Of a stretch of 7,023 nt of DNA, positions 5,703 through 7,023 are shown piece by piece. Under the pieces are notes generated by a model. That model did no database searches. It was not told the origin of the DNA and worked only from the letters and a program-made list of their open reading frames with translations. The position numbers and the translations under genes are program-made. How positions within the stretch are numbered: the stretch's first letter is position 1; every line of letters begins with the position of its first letter. This DNA comes from Phycisphaerales bacterium UBA4658. Its GTDB lineage: Bacteria > Planctomycetota > Phycisphaerae > Phycisphaerales > UBA1924. The stretch lies in contig DHLW01000139.1 in NCBI GenBank assembly GCA_002405485.1, positions 8,331-15,353 on the forward strand, in the 5' to 3' direction.

Positions 5703-7014
5703 GCTCGCGATCGAGCCAGTCGGCGATGCGTGGCGACTGGTTGCCCAGCCCGAAGAAGAGCATGCGATGCTCGCCGAGATAGTTCAGCCGATCGGGTCGG
5801 CCCAATCGGTCCCAGAGGAGCCAGCCGTTGTGCGCGGGGACGGTGAGGTCGAAGTCGGCGTGCACGACGAGCACGGGCATGTCATTCAGAAGCGGCGCGG
5901 TGCGATAGGGATCAAGCTGGGAGTGCTGCAAGTAGGAGTCGAACAGCGCTTGGCGCCAGTCGCCGCGGGGCTGGTTGTCCTTCCAGGCGAGCGTGATTCC
6001 GGCATTGGTCAGGTCGCTGGTCTGTGAAATCTGCAGCAGGTGAGCGCCGCCCCCGACCAGGATCGCCGCGTCAAACCGGTCGCGCATGCGTGCGACGACC
6101 GCCGGAGCGCCAAGAGCCCCGGCGGAGCATCCGACCATGACCAGCGGACGCAGCGGTATGTCCGTACGGTGCGCGGCGAGATAGTCGATCGCGGCTTCGG
6201 CCGCGTACGCGGTCTCCGCGACCAGATCGTCCATCATCGCCGCGATCCGCTGGCCCTGCTGCATGGCTTCTTGGTGCGAGCCGATCGTCCACGGCTTGCC
6301 TTCGAACCACCAGACGCGCGGCGTCGAGATGCGGACCACCCACCAGCCGCGGCGTTGGAACTCATCCAGCAGGGGCTGCTCCCACCTGAGCGAACCGAGG
6401 CCGGCCATGTGCACGATGGTTCCCGCGGCGGGGTTTGCCGCGGAGCCCTGGGGCGGGGGAATGACCCTGATCGCCGTGCCCTCGTAGAGCATGGCGGTGA
6501 CGGCGGGATCGTTGGGCTTCAGCCCATACTCATTGCCCGCAAGCTCTCGGGCCAGCGAACGCTGCATCCACTGCGCAAAGGAGGCCAAGCGTGGATCGCT
6601 GAGCCGGTCGGGTTGATCGGAGTAGGAGACGAACCTGAGCGTGCCGAACGCACGGTTGCGCCAATCTCGATCGCCACGCGTGTACTCGATCTGGCGGATG
6701 ATGCCCTGGCCATGAACGCCCGTGTACGCGATGCGTGCGATCGGCGTGGTGGCCGCCTGCTGGACCTCCTCGGGGACGTTTGTCAGACTCGCCGGAGAGC
6801 TTGACGCGTGCGTGGGCACCAGCGCGAAGATCTCCCGGACGCTGGACTGTGCCCGCTGGGGGAGATCATCGGTGCGACGTGCCGGCCAGACGATCTCGGA
6901 GACGGGCGTGCCCGCGGCCTCAGCGGTGGTCCGTTCCGCGGGGACGAACGTCGCGCACCCGCCAAGCACTGCCGCAAGGAGCAGGGCCGCCGCGGCTCCT
7001 GCACATGTGCGCAT
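5689..7014 (-). CDS. Lipoprotein alpha/beta-hydrolase (putative esterase/acyl hydrolase)
   Basis: A 441-residue predicted lipoprotein. The N-terminal signal ends in a lipobox, LGGC, with Cys20 as the lipidated residue; the next residues (ATF) give no inner-membrane retention signal that I recognise. Residues 20-190 match no family I know. The hydrolase core follows: IVHMAGLG (200-207, oxyanion-hole region), the nucleophile elbow VGCSAGA (294-300, Ser297), HADFDLTVP (385-393, acid likely Asp389, else Asp387) and LGEHRM (413-418, His416). All three catalytic residues are therefore present and in the normal order. The substrate cannot be read from the sequence. The ATG at 7014 gives a complete lipoprotein signal, but the frame stays open to the window edge (three more codons) and no Shine-Dalgarno is seen, so the start could lie slightly upstream. 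The 3' end overlaps the zinc-ribbon gene tail to tail by 14 bases. Confidence 0.85.
   Translation of the reverse strand: MRTCAGAAAALLLAAVLGGCATFVPAERTTAEAAGTPVSEIVWPARRTDDLPQRAQSSVREIFALVPTHASSSPASLTNVPEEVQQAATTPIARIAYTGVHGQGIIRQIEYTRGDRDWRNRAFGTLRFVSYSDQPDRLSDPRLASFAQWMQRSLARELAGNEYGLKPNDPAVTAMLYEGTAIRVIPPPQGSAANPAAGTIVHMAGLGSLRWEQPLLDEFQRRGWWVVRISTPRVWWFEGKPWTIGSHQEAMQQGQRIAAMMDDLVAETAYAAEAAIDYLAAHRTDIPLRPLVMVGCSAGALGAPAVVARMRDRFDAAILVGGGAHLLQISQTSDLTNAGITLAWKDNQPRGDWRQALFDSYLQHSQLDPYRTAPLLNDMPVLVVHADFDLTVPAHNGWLLWDRLGRPDRLNYLGEHRMLFFGLGNQSPRIADWLDRELTSR
5693..5722. other. Hairpin across the overlapping convergent stop codons
   Basis: CGACTGG (5693-5699) pairs with CCAGTCG (5716-5722). Inside, after a 4-base bulge, CTCG (5704-5707) pairs with CGAG (5712-5715) around the loop CGAT. 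The structure contains the TAA of the rightward gene and lies just inside the leftward gene's end. It has no T-tract on either strand, so an intrinsic terminator is not claimed; a transcript-end stabilising or Rho-related role is possible. Confidence 0.5.
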
Positions 7015-7023
7015 CGAGGCCCG

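Noticed and set aside
6040..6804. Plus-strand open frame of 254 codons opposite the lipoprotein hydrolase
   Set aside because: The opposite frame carries a complete lipobox and catalytic triad; this frame's product has no recognisable feature.
1..7023. Mobile element, CRISPR array, tRNA/rRNA, toxin-antitoxin or defence genes
   Set aside because: No transposase or integrase motifs, terminal repeats, regularly spaced repeats, tRNA-like folds or defence domains are visible on either strand.

Overview
The window looks like a chromosomal segment of a high-G+C planctomycete, most likely class Phycisphaerae. The main clue is the C-terminal tail of two neighbouring secreted proteins, a single dockerin-like calcium loop (DHDQSGTL...D) followed by FLNGWFAGCP. 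Tails of this kind are characteristic of Phycisphaerae exported proteins. Supporting clues are an Ig-like domain of the DGGRITG...DVGxY type and a small membrane protein with a CPxCGY...CPEC zinc ribbon, both common in planctomycetes. The assignment rests on remembered family features, not on a search.

Layout from left to right. At 1-1065 (+) is the 3' part of ahcY (S-adenosylhomocysteine hydrolase), closed by a clear intrinsic terminator at 1095-1125. After a 323-base gap with several small hairpins come two tandem paralogues at 1389-2702 and 2938-4260 (+). Each encodes an exported protein of about 440 residues with three Cys-bracketed FN3-like modules, one Ig-like module and the calcium-loop tail. 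The 235 bases between them hold a perfect 12-bp inverted repeat just before a consensus TTGACA, so the second copy probably has its own promoter. Converging on the second copy is a dienelactone-hydrolase family gene with a signal peptide (4287-5096, -). A 78-base divergent gap separates it from a small two-helix membrane protein with a zinc ribbon (5175-5702, +). That gene overlaps tail to tail by 14 bases with a lipoprotein alpha/beta hydrolase (5689-7014, -), whose start lies at the right edge of the window.

The genes do not form one pathway. ahcY is housekeeping (activated methyl cycle). The rest is a cell-envelope neighbourhood: two putative surface proteins, two exported hydrolases and a small membrane protein. 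I see no mobile element, CRISPR array, tRNA, rRNA, defence or secondary-metabolite system. The most interesting material is the paralogue pair (identical ten-cysteine layout, almost unchanged tail, possible difference in anchoring) and the inverted-repeat/promoter arrangement between the copies.
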